This document shows positions 62,025 to 64,000 of a DNA stretch of 64,000 nucleotides, piece by piece. The position numbers were made by a program, and so were the translations under genes. The stretch comes from Epiperipatus broadwayi. Taxonomy: Eukaryota; Onychophora; Udeonychophora; Euonychophora; Peripatidae. The stretch is taken from contig JAQFVV010006342.1 in the NCBI GenBank assembly GCA_028023455.1, positions 2,501,001 through 2,565,000 of the forward strand, given 5' to 3'. Numbering within the stretch: the first letter of the stretch is position 1; each line of letters opens with the position of its first letter. The notes under the pieces are model-generated. The model was not told the DNA's origin. It searched no databases and saw only the letters and a list, made by a program, of their open reading frames with translations.

Positions 62025-63240
62025 GGAATGGTAAAATATAAGACATGATTGGATCTTTGCCTTAAACTATAAATTGTAGATTTAATATGTATACTTGTAA
62101 TAAAAATAAAATAAAAAAGACATGCAAATATCTAAAAAGACAAAAGAATGATTAAGCTTTCTGCTTACCTCTCTAAGCACTAATATATATATATAAATAC
62201 GGTAGGAGGGAGGTGAAAAGAAATATTTTTATTTCAAGAAACTTTAAAATTTTTTTTAATGATCCTGTCTTCAATATAGTGGGTTGATTATAGAATATCT
62301 AAACTAAACTCAACTATTTCTCCACCCCAGCCCCTCCTCCTTCATAGGTTATACATATATGCTTAAAAAAATACAAGAGAGAATAATTTCATTTTTCTCT
62401 TGATCAAAAAAGAAAACTAAATAAATATACAATTAAAGTAAGCATAATAACGAGTGATAAAAAAAAATCACATGATAAAATATTAATATACCAGGTTATA
62501 CAATTTAATGCACATATTTATATCACATAAATAACGAAAAATAAAATAAAATTGGACGTTACCGGTAACCTTTTTTTTTTATAGCATACATCTTTACTTA
62601 GATAGTCCTATGGATATTCCAGTCCACTACACAAGTGACAGCTTATTTTGATTTCAGTCCTTCATTATCCATGACCGGCAGCAGGCATTGGTCAGACAAG
62701 AATTGTTCTAGGACAGCTCTACATTATGATGTTATACCATTCCAGCTCCAGCAAAAACAGGAAACCGTCGAGAGAGAGAGGGGGAAAAATCTACTCGGCC
62801 ATTTCCATTATAGCACCCAAAAATTCTTTTTTCTTTGAATGTTGGTAGTTCAAAAATCTACAGCAGGGAGCTAGTATAATCTTAGTTGCAGAGAGATCTT
62901 TCCAAAAAGTTAACTATATTTCTTCTCCAATAAAATATATTTGTGGTTGCTTTTCAGTCCAAGCTATTGAGCTGAGCCAGGTAAAAAAAAAAAAACAACA
63001 GACAAGTTCTCAATTTATACTAACTTGTTGGCCATCTTGCATTCCAATGCCATTGTTCTGCTATCTTATTTTTAATTACAGTGTTTTTAATTAATTATTT
63101 ATTTATGTAATTTACAATCTTTTCCTTAGTGAGTTCTGTGATTCAGGAATTTCACTTTATCTAAAACTAAAATCTTTTAATTTTGTCTCATAAAATTTAT
63201 GGAATGTTTTAAAGTTTCTACTTAATTTAAATTTAGCCTA
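62025..63240. other. Intron upstream of exon 1, no recognised gene
   Basis: A GC-richer part at 62600-62960 has a 67-codon open stretch on the plus strand that I do not consider coding. Otherwise AT-rich. Confidence 0.4.
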
Positions 63241-63289
63241 CATTCACTGTGGTTGGACTCAGGATCTTTTAGTTAAACCACAGTGAATG
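63241..63289. repeat. 14-bp perfect hairpin
   Basis: CATTCACTGTGGTT at 63241-63254 and its exact complement at 63276-63289, with a 21-nt loop. Confidence 0.75.
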
Positions 63290-63699
63290 GTGAAGCAAGC
63301 ATATATATATTTAATATGTATATATATACAACAAAGTATTTAAGATTAATTGAGTAAAAGCGAAAATATAATAATACATAGGGATAATGAAATATATGTA
63401 TTTTAATAAGTTATGAAATTAATTTACAGAGAGGATAAATAAAATAAATAAATAAATAATAAATAGTCAGAATGAGACTAAGTGAATTGTTGTAATATAA
63501 AATATTTAATTAAAATATATTGTGTTCGGTAATTATTATCAGAAGAAAAAAATAAATAATCAGATAATTGAGGAAATTTAATTAGTACTAGTAATACACC
63601 CATTACCCGGATTTTCCCTCTCAAGCTTAATTACTCCGAAAACAGAAGGATTAAAAGTATATAAACTGGAAAAAAAGCAACTTTTTTTTTTCAAAATAG

Positions 63700-63990
63700 G
63701 ATAGGTTTCTAGTTTAATAATTATTTGTATTAAAGTTAGCTTTTCTTCTTTTTATAGCTCCAAGTTTCCGTTTAATAATTATTTTCCATTTCATCCATTA
63801 AATTTTTCTTTCTTTGTAGCACCAGCTTTAAAATTAATAAACTTTCATTTCAAATTAACATAGGTTCCAGCTTAACAATTATTTCCTTTCAGGTTAGGTT
63901 TTTCTTCTTGTACCTCCAAGTTTTCAGTTTAATAATTATTTCATTCCAGATTAAGACAGGTTTCCATTTTAATAATCATTTACACAGAAG
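63700..63990. repeat. Degenerate tandem repeat of GTTTAATAATTATTT-type units
   Basis: Several spaced copies of CCAAGTTT(T)CxGTTTAATAATTATT and TTTTTCTTCTTTxTAGC-like blocks alternate. Units are imperfect, and the array probably continues beyond the window. Confidence 0.6.
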
Positions 63991-64000
63991 CTAAACTCTC

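Noticed and set aside
62635-62838. 67-codon plus-strand frame in a GC-richer patch
   Set aside because: No recognisable motif, no splice context and no repeat; chance is sufficient.

Overview
This window looks like intron-rich nuclear DNA from an invertebrate animal. It is strongly AT-rich, its splice sites fit GT-AG, and it carries decayed copies of Penelope-like, Ty3-like LTR and several non-LTR retrotransposons, plus short inverted-repeat elements. I cannot fix the phylum from sequence alone; an arthropod (for example a chelicerate) or a mollusc would fit. No bacterial-style operon, rRNA, intact tRNA or CRISPR array was seen.

The only convincing host gene runs on the minus strand through almost the whole window (61751 down to 2101). 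Fifteen exons join with consistent phase into about 795 codons, open at both ends, so the gene continues beyond the window on both sides. The exons encode the end of one MAM domain, one LDL-receptor class A module, four complete MAM domains and the start of another. This is the architecture of secreted or membrane MAM/LDLa proteins of the MALRD1 type. Introns fall into two classes: five tiny ones (65-87 bp) and nine others, seven of them giant (about 3.4-17.5 kb between recognised exons).

The giant introns hold the mobile DNA. From left to right: inverted-repeat elements of one family (copies near 0.2, 3.1, 12.0 and 31.0 kb, scraps near 36.8 and 60.8 kb); a Penelope-like element with RT and GIY-YIG remains (9.5-10.9 kb); a Ty3-like element on the minus strand (13.4-19.1 kb) split by a plus-strand LINE (about 16.0-18.4 kb); a compact LTR element with matching TSDs (26.4-29.7 kb) that keeps gag but has lost nearly all of pol and whose 3' LTR is itself interrupted by a solo LTR; a second Penelope remnant (32.3-32.7 kb); a LINE (39.3-40.6 kb); a SINE-like repeat in three copies around a small open frame (46.9-49.1 kb); a probable LTR with a 29-bp minisatellite (52.3-53.3 kb); a Jockey-like LINE (54.2-57.3 kb) interrupted by an exactly 1,000-bp element with perfect 48-bp terminal inverted repeats; and another Jockey-like fragment (59.5-60.6 kb).

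The most informative observations are the two nested insertions that can be undone on paper (the 1,000-bp element with its 6-bp TSD inside a LINE reading frame, and the solo LTR inside the 3' LTR), the gag-only LTR element with two CArG-type boxes upstream of its TATA box, the modular exon phases of the MAM array, and the predominantly antisense orientation of the coding retroelements relative to the host gene. I found no clear evidence of a wholly new gene system; the 44.8-49.1 kb stretch is the least explained.
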